DNA of 31,739 nucleotides. It comes from an uncultured Bacteroidia bacterium. Lineage in GTDB: Bacteria; Bacteroidota; Bacteroidia; Bacteroidales; UBA932. The DNA lies in the NCBI GenBank assembly GCA_902767465.1, contig CACXHM010000080.1, forward strand, positions 1 to 31,739, in the 5' to 3' direction. The notes beneath the pieces were generated by a model. The model was not told where the DNA came from. It was given only the letters and a program-made list of their open reading frames with translations, and ran no database searches. The stretch's first letter is position 1; every line of letters starts with the position of its first letter. The translations under genes and the position numbers were made by a program. Positions 7,283 through 16,425 of the stretch are shown here, piece after piece.

Positions 7283-7972
7283 ATGGAAGTCAAAAAAACA
7301 GAAAAAGCCAGCCTTGGAAACAAGAGACTGCTCTTCACGGAAATAGGATTCGTGATTGCCTTACTGGTTGTTTATGGAGCTTTCGAATTCAGTACCAAAG
7401 ACAAAAAAACTAAGGCACTCGAAGCTGAGGTAACCCAGATCGAAGAAGAGGAAATAATTCCAATAACCCAGGAAACTCCTCCTCCGCCGCCGGAAATACC
7501 TCAGATCCCCATTCTTTCCGATAATATCGACATTGTTGATGACGATCTTCAAGTAGATGACAATATCCTCAACCTCGAAGATGATGCCAGCCTTGGTGTT
7601 GAAATCAAGGAATATGTTGAAGAAGTTGTAGAGGAAGTCATTGAAGAAGAGGCTATTCCATTCCAATTGGTAGAAGAGAAGCCAAGTTTCATGGGCGGAG
7701 ATGCAAATGCTTTTTCAAAATGGGTGAATGAGAGGCTTCAATATCCGGAAATAGCAAAGGAAAACGGTATTCAGGGACGCGTCCTTCTACAGTTCGTAGT
7801 AGGTGCTGATGGAAAGGTTTCAAACGTAAAAGTTGTCCGTGGGGTGGATCCTTCACTCGACAAAGAAGCTGTCCGCGTTGTCCAGAGTTCTCCCAACTGG
7901 AGTCCCGGTAAACAGCGTGACCGCGCCGTTAAGGTCACCTACACCTTCCCTGTTATTTTCCAACTCCGATAA
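7283..7972 (+). CDS. tonB: TonB-family energy transducer
   Basis: Couples the inner-membrane proton motive force (through ExbBD) to TonB-dependent outer-membrane receptors. The protein is 229 aa. It has a short cytosolic N-terminus, one membrane helix at about residues 24-38 (IGFVIALLVVYGAFEF), and a Pro-rich run (QETPPPPPEIPQIP). A long acidic periplasmic linker follows (DIVDDDLQVDDN...EYVEEVVEEVIEEE). The C-terminal TonB domain starts near PEIAKENGIQGRVLLQFVV and ends VKVTYTFPVIFQL. This layout is typical of Bacteroidota TonB proteins. exbB and exbD are not adjacent. It has its own promoter and a strong terminator, so it is probably monocistronic. Confidence 0.92.
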   Translation: MEVKKTEKASLGNKRLLFTEIGFVIALLVVYGAFEFSTKDKKTKALEAEVTQIEEEEIIPITQETPPPPPEIPQIPILSDNIDIVDDDLQVDDNILNLEDDASLGVEIKEYVEEVVEEVIEEEAIPFQLVEEKPSFMGGDANAFSKWVNERLQYPEIAKENGIQGRVLLQFVVGADGKVSNVKVVRGVDPSLDKEAVRVVQSSPNWSPGKQRDRAVKVTYTFPVIFQLR

Positions 7973-7991
7973 TCATTTATTAAACAGAATC

Positions 7992-8021
7992 AAAGGCCGT
8001 CCTCAACCGGATGGCCTTTTT
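7992..8021 (+). terminator. Rho-independent terminator after tonB
   Basis: An 11-bp stem (AAAGGCCGTCC with GGATGGCCTTT, one G-T pair) with a 6-nt loop is followed by further T residues, starting 20 nt after the tonB stop. An in-frame ATG at 8011 that could extend hflX lies inside the right arm, which argues against that start. Confidence 0.85.
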
Positions 8022-8031
8022 AGATACCCTA

Positions 8032-9225
8032 ATGATTGAAATAAAAAAAGAAATTATAGAAAAAGCTGTTTTTGTAGGAATTATACGACAGTCGGACAAG
8101 GAATCAAAGGTAATGGAATACCTGGATGAACTGGAATTCCTTGCAGAAACGGCAGGAGCGACCGGAGATAAAAAGTTTGTTCAAAGATTGGACAAACCTG
8201 AAAAAGCAACCTATATCCGTAGCGGGAAACTCGCTGAAATACAAGAGTATTGCGAAACCAATAAAATCAGTTACTGCATTTTCGACGATGAACTAACCGG
8301 TATGCAGCAACGAAATATAGAAAAGGTAATAAAGGCAGCAAAGGTAATAGACAGGACAAGCCTTATCCTGGAAATTTTCACGCAAAGAGCACAGACAGCC
8401 TATGCAAAGACACAAGTTGAAATTGCAAGACTGAACTATATGCTTCCCCGACTGGCAGGAATGTGGACACACCTCGAACGCCAGAGAGGCGGTATGGGTA
8501 CCAGAGGCGGTATGGGTGAAACCCAGATAGAAGTTGACCGCCGAATCGTAAAACAACGAATAAGCAGACTTAAAGAAGAACTTGCAAAGATAGACAGGCA
8601 GATGTCTACCCAGAGAGGAAACAGAGGAGGACTTGTAAGGCTTGCACTTGTAGGGTACACCAATGTAGGTAAAAGTACTCTGATGAACCTTCTGGCCAAG
8701 TCAGATGTATTTGCAGAAAATAAGTTGTTCGCAACACTTGATACTACTGTCCGTAAAGTAGTTATTGAAAACGTTCCTTTCCTGCTGAGCGATACGGTAG
8801 GATTCATCCGCAAACTTCCTACACAACTGATAGAAGCCTTTAAAAGCACACTTGATGAAGTCAGAGAAGCGGATATTCTGGTTCATGTGGTAGATATTTC
8901 CCACCCTGATTTTGAAGAGCAGATGGAAGTTGTAGAACGTACACTGCAGGAAATAGGAGCCGGAAACAAACCCGTCTTCGTAGTATTCAATAAGATAGAC
9001 GCTTATCGTTACGAAGAGTATGATGAGTTTTCTCTCACTCCAAAGACAAAAATCAACAGAACCCTCGAAGAATTGAAAAACAGCTGGCTTGCCCAGGAAA
9101 AAACACCCTGCATATTCATATCTGCCATCAATAAAACAGGATTGGAAAAACTCCGCCACGACCTTTACAAGATGGTGGCGGAGATACATGCAGGACGTTA
9201 TCCTTTCAATAACTTCCTATTCTGA
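8032..9225 (+). CDS. hflX: Ribosome-associated GTPase HflX
   Basis: A translation GTPase that splits stalled ribosomes. From ATG 8032 (MIEIKKEIIEKAVFVGI) the protein is 397 aa. The N-terminal HflX domain contains ATYIRSGKLAEIQ, and the Gly-rich linker is GGMGTRGGMGETQIEVDRR. The G domain has G1 GYTNVGKST (about residues 207-215), G3 DTVGFIRKLP, G4 NKID and G5 ISAINKTG. An upstream in-frame ATG at 8011 is rejected because it lies inside the tonB terminator. No TAnnTTTG promoter is seen in the 10 bp between terminator and start, so expression may depend on terminator read-through. The 3' end overlaps convergent sdhB by 9 nt. Confidence 0.95.
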   Translation: MIEIKKEIIEKAVFVGIIRQSDKESKVMEYLDELEFLAETAGATGDKKFVQRLDKPEKATYIRSGKLAEIQEYCETNKISYCIFDDELTGMQQRNIEKVIKAAKVIDRTSLILEIFTQRAQTAYAKTQVEIARLNYMLPRLAGMWTHLERQRGGMGTRGGMGETQIEVDRRIVKQRISRLKEELAKIDRQMSTQRGNRGGLVRLALVGYTNVGKSTLMNLLAKSDVFAENKLFATLDTTVRKVVIENVPFLLSDTVGFIRKLPTQLIEAFKSTLDEVREADILVHVVDISHPDFEEQMEVVERTLQEIGAGNKPVFVVFNKIDAYRYEEYDEFSLTPKTKINRTLEELKNSWLAQEKTPCIFISAINKTGLEKLRHDLYKMVAEIHAGRYPFNNFLF

Positions 9226-9960
9226 AAATTTTGCTTTCAGATACTCCCTGTTAAGACGGGCTATGTGAGAAACGGATATCCCTTTAGGACACTCCAACTC
9301 ACAGGCACGGGTATTGGTACAATTACCAAAGCCGAGTTCATCCATTTTCTTAACCATGGAACGGGCGCGTTTTGCAGCCTCTATCCTGCCCTGAGGAAGG
9401 AGAGCAAGGGAACTTACCCTCGCGGCCACAAAAAGCATTGCCGAGCCGTTCTTGCAGGTAGCCACGCAGGCACCGCAACCAATACATGCTGCAGCATCCA
9501 TACTTTCTTCCGCAGTATCATGTCCTATAAGGATAGTATTGGCATCTTGTGCAGCTCCTGTCCTTACAGAAATGAATCCTCCCGCCTGCAAAATCTTATC
9601 GTATGCCCTACGGTCCACAACAAGGTCTTTAATAACAGGGAAGGCTGAACTGCGCCAGGGTTCCACAGTAATAGTGGCTCCATCTTTGAAATGACGCATA
9701 AACAGCTGGCATGTGGTAACATGATCGTCCGGACCATGAGCACGGCCATCTATATATAAGGAGCATGCTCCGCATATACCTTCGCGGCAATCGTGGTCGA
9801 AAGAAATGGGATCCACGCCCTCACGGATAAGTTTCTCATTAAGAATATCCAGCATTTCGAGGAAGGAAGCATCAGACTCAATATCCTCGATATGATATGT
9901 TTCAAAATGTCCTTTCGCCTTGGCGTTACGCTGACGCCATACTTTAACATTGAAATCCAT
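9217..9960 (-). CDS. sdhB: Succinate dehydrogenase / fumarate reductase iron-sulfur subunit
   Basis: Carries electrons between the flavin subunit and quinone. The protein is 247 aa. The N-terminal ferredoxin-like domain binds [2Fe-2S] through C58, C63, C66 and C84 (CREGICGACSLYI ... TTC). The C-terminal domain has CIGCGACVATCKNG (C159, C162, C165, C169) and CTNTRACELECPKG (C214, C220, C224) for the [4Fe-4S] and [3Fe-4S] clusters. It starts 6 nt after sdhA. In Bacteroidota this enzyme often works as a fumarate reductase; the direction cannot be read from the sequence. Confidence 0.96.
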   Translation of the reverse strand: MDFNVKVWRQRNAKAKGHFETYHIEDIESDASFLEMLDILNEKLIREGVDPISFDHDCREGICGACSLYIDGRAHGPDDHVTTCQLFMRHFKDGATITVEPWRSSAFPVIKDLVVDRRAYDKILQAGGFISVRTGAAQDANTILIGHDTAEESMDAAACIGCGACVATCKNGSAMLFVAARVSSLALLPQGRIEAAKRARSMVKKMDELGFGNCTNTRACELECPKGISVSHIARLNREYLKAKFSE

Positions 9961-9966
9961 ACTTCC

Positions 9967-11913
9967 TTAGTCTTTATAATTTCTGGTCTTAACTTCGATA
10001 AATTCGTACTTCAGATCTTCTTTGTGAAGTTCAGGCTCAACTCCCTCTCCCTTATACTCCCATGCCGCAACATACATGAAGTTCTTGTCATCGCGCTTAG
10101 CCTCGCCTTCTTCTGTCTGGCTTTCAACACGGAAATGTCCTCCGCAAGATTCTTTACGGTTAAGCGCATCATAAGCCATGAGTTCTCCAATATCAAAGAA
10201 ATCCTCAAGACGAAGGGCCTTTTCAAGTTCCTGATTGAATTCAAACTGAGACCCCGGAACCCGCACATCCTTATAAAAACGCTCGCGAAGTTCTTTGATT
10301 TTCTTAATCGCGGTCTTGAGACCTTCCTCATCGCGTGCCATACCGACATATTCCCACATAATGTGACCAAGTTCCTTATGAATAGAATCTACGGTCTCTT
10401 TACCTTTAATAGAGAACAATCTGTCGATACGTGCCTGAACAGCTTTCTCAGCTATTGCAAACTCCGGAGCATTGATATCCGTCTTAGGCTCGGCAAATTT
10501 CTTGGAAAGATAATCTCCAATGGTAACAGGCAACACGAAATAACCATCGGCAAGCCCCTGCATAAGCGCAGAAGCACCCAGACGGTTTCCTCCATGATCA
10601 GAGAAGTTGGCTTCGCCTATTGCATAAAGTCCGGGAATAGTGGTCTGAAGATCGTAATCAACCCAGATACCTCCCATGGTATAATGAATAGCCGGATAAA
10701 TCATCATTGGCTCTTCCCAGGGGGATGAAGCGGTTATCTTCTCATACATCTCAAAAAGGTTGCCGTATCTTTCAGCCACCTTTTGATGTCCGAGACGGTT
10801 GATTGCTTCGGAGAAATCAAGGAAAACAGCCTTTCCTGTCTCGTTTACACCGAATCCGGCATCACAGCGCTCCTTGGCGGCACGGGATGCGACATCGCGG
10901 GGAACCAAGTTTCCGAATGCAGGATAACGACGCTCGAGGTAGTAATCCCTGTCCTCTTCAGGAATCTGGGAAGCCTTTATCTCATGTTTGCGAAGTTTTT
11001 CCACATCTTCAAGTTTCTTTGGAACCCAGATGCGGCCGTCATTGCGAAGACTTTCGCTCATCAGAGTCAGTTTACACTGCTGGTCTCCATGAACGGGAAT
11101 ACAGGTAGGATGAATCTGGGCAAAGCAGGGATTTGCAAAATATGCACCTTTGCGCCAGCACTGCATTGCAGCAGAACCATTACTGTTCATTGCATTGGTA
11201 GAAAGGAAATATGTATTTCCATATCCACCTGTCGCAATAACCACAGCATGGGCTCCAAAACGTTCTATCTGTCCGGTTACGAGGTTGCGGGCGATGATAC
11301 CCTTTGCCTCGCCGTTAATGATGACGAGATCGAGCATTTCGTGACGGGGATAACTCTTTACCGTACCGGCTGCTATCTCTTTATTCAGAGAAGCATACGC
11401 ACCCAGAAGGAGCTGCTGACCGGTTTGTCCCCTGGCATAGAATGTACGGCTCACCTGCACTCCGCCGAAAGACCTGTTGGCAAGATATCCGCCGTATTCG
11501 CGGGCAAAAGGAATACCTTGAGCCACGCACTGGTCTATGATAGCAGCACTTACCTCCGCAAGACGATAGACGTTTGCTTCGCGGGCGCGGTAGTCACCAC
11601 CCTTTATCGTGTCGTAGAAGAGTCTGTAAATGGAATCGTTGTCGTTCTGGTAGTTCTTTGCAGCATTTATACCACCCTGGGCGGCTATAGAGTGGGCCCT
11701 GCGGGGAGAATCGCTGATACAGAAAACCTTTACATTGTAACCAAGTTCACCGAGGCTTGCAGCTGCAGATGCACCGCCGAGTCCGGTTCCTACCACAATA
11801 ATTTCAAGTTTTCTTTTGTTGTTGGGACTAACCAGATGGATTTCCGACTTGCGCTTCGTCCATTTTTCGGACAACGGCCCATCGGGAATCTTGGAAATAA
11901 GTTTGTCTGCCAT
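9967..11913 (-). CDS. sdhA: Succinate dehydrogenase / fumarate reductase flavoprotein subunit
   Basis: The FAD subunit that interconverts succinate and fumarate. From MADKLISKIPDGPLSEKW (11913) the protein is 648 aa, as in other Bacteroidota. Landmarks are the dinucleotide-binding VVGTGLGGASAAASLGELG, the covalent-FAD region HSIAAQGGINAAKNY, the catalytic-site segments AQIHPTCIPVHG and HYTMGGIWVD, and GEANFSDHGGNRLGASALMQGL. An upstream in-frame Met (11940) is less likely because it lies at the putative promoter. The partner sdhB follows. The cytochrome b subunit gene sdhC, normally directly upstream, is missing: only about 30-60 nt separate this gene from ruvB. Confidence 0.96.
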   Translation of the reverse strand: MADKLISKIPDGPLSEKWTKRKSEIHLVSPNNKRKLEIIVVGTGLGGASAAASLGELGYNVKVFCISDSPRRAHSIAAQGGINAAKNYQNDNDSIYRLFYDTIKGGDYRAREANVYRLAEVSAAIIDQCVAQGIPFAREYGGYLANRSFGGVQVSRTFYARGQTGQQLLLGAYASLNKEIAAGTVKSYPRHEMLDLVIINGEAKGIIARNLVTGQIERFGAHAVVIATGGYGNTYFLSTNAMNSNGSAAMQCWRKGAYFANPCFAQIHPTCIPVHGDQQCKLTLMSESLRNDGRIWVPKKLEDVEKLRKHEIKASQIPEEDRDYYLERRYPAFGNLVPRDVASRAAKERCDAGFGVNETGKAVFLDFSEAINRLGHQKVAERYGNLFEMYEKITASSPWEEPMMIYPAIHYTMGGIWVDYDLQTTIPGLYAIGEANFSDHGGNRLGASALMQGLADGYFVLPVTIGDYLSKKFAEPKTDINAPEFAIAEKAVQARIDRLFSIKGKETVDSIHKELGHIMWEYVGMARDEEGLKTAIKKIKELRERFYKDVRVPGSQFEFNQELEKALRLEDFFDIGELMAYDALNRKESCGGHFRVESQTEEGEAKRDDKNFMYVAAWEYKGEGVEPELHKEDLKYEFIEVKTRNYKD

Positions 11914-11937
11914 TTCGTGATTATTATTTAAAGTCTG

Positions 11938-11968
11938 CAATTTTACTCATTTTTTGCGAGACTAACAA
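11938..11968 (-). promoter_or_regulatory. Possible sdhAB promoter
   Basis: On the minus strand TTG (11968-11966) and TAAAATTG (11945-11938) are separated by 20 bp. The second element differs from TAnnTTTG at one position. It lies just downstream of the ruvB stop, so sdhAB could be transcribed independently of ruvB. Confidence 0.4.
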
Positions 11969-11970
11969 GC

Positions 11971-12999
11971 CTAGAAAAGTGTTTCATCTTCTCCAGCACC
12001 TCTTTTTATGCCAAGATGCTTATATGAAAGGTCGGTGGCTATCCTTCCTCTCTGTGTTCTCAATATAAAACCTTCCTTGATGAGGAAAGGTTCATACACT
12101 TCCTCATAAGTTCCCTGATCCTCACTGATAGCGGTAGCGAGATTGTTGGCTCCGACAGGCCCTCCTTTAAACTTTTCTATAATAGTGCGAAGGATTTTGT
12201 TATCTGTCTCATCGAGCCCTCGAGTATCGATACGGAGTTTATCAAGGGCATATTTCGTAATGGCTATATCAACTTTTCCATTCCCTTCAACCTGTGCAAA
12301 GTCCCTGACCCTGCGAAGCAGGGCGTTACAGATACGGGGGGTACCTCTGCTGCGCATTGCAATTTCCCTGGCGGCACTGTCATCAATCTCTACTTTAAGT
12401 ATCGTAGCGCTGCGCTTGACTATCTTCACCAGATCGCCGGTATCATAATATTCAAGCGGACATGTTATCCCGAAGCGGGCCCGCAGAGGAGCGGTAAGAA
12501 GCCCGCTGCGTGTGGTAGCTCCTACAAGGGTGAAAGGATTTAAATTAATACGCACCGACCTGGCGCCCGGCCCCTTGTCTATCATTATGTCTATTACGAA
12601 ATCCTCCATGGCGGAATACAGATACTCCTCCACTTCCGGAGAAAGACGGTGAATTTCATCTATAAACAGGACATCACCGGCTTCGAGAGAAGTGAGAAGT
12701 CCGGCAAGATCCCCGGGACGGACTATAACCGGACCTGAGGTTATCTTCATGTTTACCCCCATTTCATTTGCGATGATATGGGCAAGCGTGGTTTTCCCTA
12801 ATCCGGGAGGGCCGTGAAAAAGGGTATGGTCGAGCGACTCTCCGCGCATTTTTGCGGCCTGTATATAAACTTTCAGATTGGAAACTATTTCTCGCTGTCC
12901 TGTAAAATCTTCCAGTTCCTGAGGGCGGATTATTCCGTCCAAATCCTTATCTTTGCCTTCTATGTTATCGTGGGGGTTGAAATCCGGCATCTGTCGCAT
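11971..12999 (-). CDS. ruvB: Holliday junction branch migration ATPase RuvB
   Basis: The hexameric motor that drives branch migration with RuvA. The protein is 342 aa. The AAA+ domain has Walker A GPPGLGKT (residues 63-70), Walker B VLFIDEIH (110-117), sensor 1 VGATTRSG and the Arg-finger region APLRARFG. The C-terminal winged-helix domain includes GGPVGANNLATAISED and EPFLIKEGFILRTQRGR. The start could be MRQMPDF (12999) or the internal Met at codon 4; the first is kept. A TATATTTG element lies 17 nt upstream. It is transcribed leftward, away from the candidate origin. Confidence 0.96.
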   Translation of the reverse strand: MRQMPDFNPHDNIEGKDKDLDGIIRPQELEDFTGQREIVSNLKVYIQAAKMRGESLDHTLFHGPPGLGKTTLAHIIANEMGVNMKITSGPVIVRPGDLAGLLTSLEAGDVLFIDEIHRLSPEVEEYLYSAMEDFVIDIMIDKGPGARSVRINLNPFTLVGATTRSGLLTAPLRARFGITCPLEYYDTGDLVKIVKRSATILKVEIDDSAAREIAMRSRGTPRICNALLRRVRDFAQVEGNGKVDIAITKYALDKLRIDTRGLDETDNKILRTIIEKFKGGPVGANNLATAISEDQGTYEEVYEPFLIKEGFILRTQRGRIATDLSYKHLGIKRGAGEDETLF

Positions 13000-13016
13000 T
13001 TTTAAGTTACCAGATA

Positions 13017-13024
13017 CAAATATA
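13017..13024 (-). promoter_or_regulatory. ruvB -7 promoter element
   Basis: TATATTTG on the minus strand fits TAnnTTTG and ends 17 nt before the ruvB ATG. It sits at the left border of the AT-rich candidate origin gap. No -33 TTG is seen. Confidence 0.5.
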
Positions 13025-13248
13025 GTTCTTTTTGTTTTTGTTTTGTTATTGTTGTATAACTTGTGGAAAATGTTAATTATTTGATAACTATAACATTCTC
13101 AAATGGTTATCTTTAAATAATATGTTGAAAACAATTGTTATGAGCTTTTTGAACGGTTGTTGAAAACATCTGGATAATATTATTAACAATGATTTAAACA
13201 GGGTTATCAACAGTTTTACAACGGATAAAAGAGGATAAATGTTGATAA
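13025..13248. other. Candidate chromosomal replication origin (oriC)
   Basis: The 239-bp gap between divergent ruvB and mfd is strongly AT-rich. It holds five 9-mers close to the DnaA-box consensus TTWTnCACA. These are TTTTCCACA (13070-13062, minus, exact), TTTTCAACA (13131-13123 and 13166-13158, minus, one mismatch) and TTATCAACA (13204-13212 plus and 13248-13240 minus, one mismatch). A T-rich tract (13026-13050) could be an unwinding element. The last box overlaps the mfd start codon. Gene direction flips here and a parS-type site lies 8 kb away. The boxes are seen directly; origin function is inference. Confidence 0.55.
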
Positions 13249-16200
13249 AAGATCTTAAAAACAAAAATACAGTATATTGTAGCGGATTGTTTCTGTCTGC
13301 GAGGTGGTTTGTGTTGTCCGCCTCGGCGATAAAGGGGGTCAATTTTATTATTCTTCCAGGAAGGGAGGAAGCCGAATATTGTGCTGCCGACCTTTACCGT
13401 TTGGTAGAAGGAGACTGTGTTTTTTACCTTCCGCAAGGAGGAAAAAATATGGAGAGAAGTAATTATAAATCTTCTCTTGAAGTCCAGCGTACGGCAGCTA
13501 TAGGGGCTGTTCTTTCCAATAAAGGAGAAAAAGTATTTATTGTAACCTGGCCAGATGCTATAGAAGAAAAGATTCCTGTTCCCGAAGAATCATCTATTTT
13601 CAGAGTTGAAAAAGGACAGGAATTATCATTCGATAACCTTATTTCCATACTTATAGAAAAGGGGTTTGAAAAGGTGGATTTCGTTTCTTCTCCAGGACAA
13701 TATGCTGTCAGAGGCTCCCTTATTGATATATTCTCTTATACTAATAATGAACCATACCGGATTTCCTTCTGGGGCAATGAAATAGAAGCTATCAGTAATT
13801 TTGATTGCAATACACAAGTATCGAAAGACGAAAAAGAGTCTGCAGATATAGAAGGAAATATCTTTTCCATGTCGGATGATAAAGGGAAAAATATTCTTGA
13901 GATTCTTCCTTCGGGCAGTACTGTTTGGCTGGACTCTTCCGATATGTATAGGGAGAAGGAGTTTTTTTGTCTCACCGAGAAGTACCGCCGGGTATTCCTT
14001 GAGGTCCCTCTTGGATTGAAAAATGTAGAAACTGAAAATTTTCATATAACACCTCAGCCTCGATTCAATAAGAATTTTGACCTTCTTCAAGATGATATAA
14101 AAGGAAAAATAGAAAGAGGGTACAGGGTAATTATCTATGGAGAGAAGGCTTCCCAGCTTGGAAGGATTAAATCCATACTCAGCAGTGAAGGCGGGATTAT
14201 TCCTGAATTTGTAGAGGGGTGGAATCTTCACCAGGGATTTATAGATGAAGATGAGAAGATAGCAAGATATTCTGATCATGAGATATTTGAGCGTTTTCAC
14301 AGGGTAAGTATCCGTCGAAGTGTTGAAAAAAGTGAACAGCTTACCGTCAACGACCTCAATTCTTTCAACATTGGGGATTATGTCGTTCATATAGATTATG
14401 GAATAGGAGTGTTCGGCGGCTTGGTCCGAATGTATGATGAAAAGGGAAGAGCGAGGGAAGTTGTTAAAATTACTTATCGGGATGGAGATGTTGTTTTTGT
14501 TTCAGTACATGCCCTGAATAAATTATCCCTCTTCCGTTCATCCGAAGGAGAACAGCCACGCATAAATAAACTCGGATCCAAAACATGGTCCACCCTTAAA
14601 GCAAATGCCAAGCGTAAGGTTAAGGATATAGCAAAGGACCTTATCCAACTTTACGCGAAGCGCCGCTCCAGTAAGGGATTTGCATTTTCTGCCGATACTT
14701 ATCTTCAGGATGAACTTGAATCTTCATTTATGTTCGAAGATACTCCCGATCAGGAGTTGGCTACCATGGCAGTAAAACGCGACATGGAAGATTCTTGCCC
14801 CATGGACAGGCTGGTGTGTGGCGATGTTGGATTCGGAAAGACTGAAATTGCAATACGCGCTGCTTTCAAAGCGGTAACAGATGGCAAGCAGGTTGCTGTG
14901 CTTGTCCCTACCACTATACTTGCCTTGCAACATTATAATACTTTTACCTCCCGACTGGAGAATTTTCCATGCACCGTTGATTATGTAAGCCGACTCAGGA
15001 CTGCAAAACAAATCAGTGACATAAAAAAACGTGCAGCGGACGGACGTCTCGATATTATAATAGGAACCCACAAGATTCTTGGAAATGGCTTCGACTTCAA
15101 GGATCTTGGTCTTCTCATAATTGACGAGGAACAGAAATTCGGAGTGGCTGCAAAGGAGAAACTACGACAGATGCGCGCTGGAATAGATACTCTTACCCTC
15201 ACGGCAACACCTATTCCCCGTACCCTTCAGTTTTCGTTGCTCGGCGCAAGGGATCTCAGTATCATCAACACTCCTCCGCCGAACAGGATTCCGGTTCAGA
15301 CGGAGATAATCCTCTTCGAAGAAAAGGAGATAAAAAGTATCATAGAATACGAACTCAACCGCGGAGGACAGGTATTCTTCCTTCATAATAAAGTTGAGGA
15401 ACTCCCGCATATAGAAATAATACTTCACCGCCTGGTGCCGGATGCCCGCATCTGTCTCGCCCATGGTCAGATGGATGCAAGGCAACTCGAAGACAAGATG
15501 CTGGGATTCATCAGGGGAGATTTCGATATATTGCTATGTACCACCATTATAGAAAATGGACTTGACATCCCGAACGCTAACACAATCATCATAAATCAGG
15601 CACAGAATGTAGGGCTCAGTGACCTTCACCAGCTGCGTGGACGTGTGGGACGTTCCAACCGAAAGGCATTCTGCTATCTGGTGGTGCCTCCTCTCGCGTC
15701 GGTGAGCGAAGATGCACGCAGGCGTCTCCGGGCAATAGAGGAATTTTCCGATCTTGGAAGCGGATTCAACATTGCCATGCAGGACCTGGATATCCGCGGC
15801 GCCGGCAATCTCCTGGGAGCAGAACAGAGCGGCTTCATTATGGATATGGGGTACGAAACTTTCCAGAAGGTAATAAACGAAGCAATGGATGAACTCGGAC
15901 TGGAAACCGGTCAGGAAATTCGTCGTTCCAGAGGAAAATATCTGTCAGACTGTACGATAGAAACAGACAGGGAAGCCCTAATACCCGATTCATATATAGA
16001 TGTCACTGCAGAGAAAATACGTATCTACAAGCAATTGGATTCAATGGATTCCGACAAGGAACTGGATCGTCTTGCACTGCTGCTCTCCGACCGTTTCGGG
16101 CGTCTGCCGGAAGAAGTGTCCAACCTCTTCGAGGTGGTAAAGATACGCAACGCCGGAATGGCCCTCGGATTTGAGAAAATAATCGTAAAGAACGGAATGT

Positions 16201-16391
16201 GTATCTGCTTCTTCATTTCCGATTCCAAGTCTGTCTATTTCAATTCGAAGACTTTCGAAAAGATTCTCGGAGAAATCTCATCTGGACGCTCCCCTTTTGT
16301 CCTTAAACAGAGCAACGACAAACTGAAAATTGTTTCTCACGGAGTGTCTTCGCTGCAGGAAGCCAGAACTCTTTTGAATAAGTTGGGATAA
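13239..16391 (+). CDS. mfd: Transcription-repair coupling factor Mfd
   Basis: A DNA translocase that removes stalled RNA polymerase and recruits UvrA to lesions. The protein is 1050 aa, somewhat shorter than E. coli Mfd (1148), with the N-terminal segment reduced. The start is constrained because the codon directly upstream is TAA. The order is: a UvrB-like N-terminal region, with SSPGQYAVRGSLIDIFSY near residues 150-165; a CarD-like RNA-polymerase-interacting domain from about 371 (LNSFNIGDYVVHIDYGIGVF); and motor domains with Walker A GDVGFGKTE (about 528), a DEEQ box IDEEQKFGV (about 628) and the motif VI-type RGRVGRSNR (about 798). The C-terminal TRCF domain (ETDREALIPDSYI onwards) is present. 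It is transcribed away from the candidate origin. Confidence 0.97.
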   Translation: MLIKDLKNKNTVYCSGLFLSARWFVLSASAIKGVNFIILPGREEAEYCAADLYRLVEGDCVFYLPQGGKNMERSNYKSSLEVQRTAAIGAVLSNKGEKVFIVTWPDAIEEKIPVPEESSIFRVEKGQELSFDNLISILIEKGFEKVDFVSSPGQYAVRGSLIDIFSYTNNEPYRISFWGNEIEAISNFDCNTQVSKDEKESADIEGNIFSMSDDKGKNILEILPSGSTVWLDSSDMYREKEFFCLTEKYRRVFLEVPLGLKNVETENFHITPQPRFNKNFDLLQDDIKGKIERGYRVIIYGEKASQLGRIKSILSSEGGIIPEFVEGWNLHQGFIDEDEKIARYSDHEIFERFHRVSIRRSVEKSEQLTVNDLNSFNIGDYVVHIDYGIGVFGGLVRMYDEKGRAREVVKITYRDGDVVFVSVHALNKLSLFRSSEGEQPRINKLGSKTWSTLKANAKRKVKDIAKDLIQLYAKRRSSKGFAFSADTYLQDELESSFMFEDTPDQELATMAVKRDMEDSCPMDRLVCGDVGFGKTEIAIRAAFKAVTDGKQVAVLVPTTILALQHYNTFTSRLENFPCTVDYVSRLRTAKQISDIKKRAADGRLDIIIGTHKILGNGFDFKDLGLLIIDEEQKFGVAAKEKLRQMRAGIDTLTLTATPIPRTLQFSLLGARDLSIINTPPPNRIPVQTEIILFEEKEIKSIIEYELNRGGQVFFLHNKVEELPHIEIILHRLVPDARICLAHGQMDARQLEDKMLGFIRGDFDILLCTTIIENGLDIPNANTIIINQAQNVGLSDLHQLRGRVGRSNRKAFCYLVVPPLASVSEDARRRLRAIEEFSDLGSGFNIAMQDLDIRGAGNLLGAEQSGFIMDMGYETFQKVINEAMDELGLETGQEIRRSRGKYLSDCTIETDREALIPDSYIDVTAEKIRIYKQLDSMDSDKELDRLALLLSDRFGRLPEEVSNLFEVVKIRNAGMALGFEKIIVKNGMCICFFISDSKSVYFNSKTFEKILGEISSGRSPFVLKQSNDKLKIVSHGVSSLQEARTLLNKLG

Positions 16392-16404
16392 TTTGTTAAA
16401 TTTG
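16374..16404 (+). promoter_or_regulatory. coaX promoter (Bacteroidota type)
   Basis: TTG (16374-16376), a 20-bp gap, and TAAATTTG (16397-16404) match both promoter halves. The element overlaps the end of mfd and leaves a leader of about 15-20 nt to ATG 16426. It therefore decides against the earlier in-frame start at 16393. Confidence 0.65.
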
Positions 16405-16425
16405 CGAGTTTACGAACAGAACAAA

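Noticed and set aside
8011..8031. Upstream ATG for hflX
   Set aside because: It lies in the right arm of the tonB terminator hairpin.
10783..11931. 382-aa plus-strand open frame inside sdhA
   Set aside because: Mirror frame of the highly conserved flavoprotein; composition is that of a shadow frame.
13626..14390. 254-aa minus-strand open frame inside mfd
   Set aside because: A shadow of the conserved mfd reading frame; no promoter or recognisable domain.
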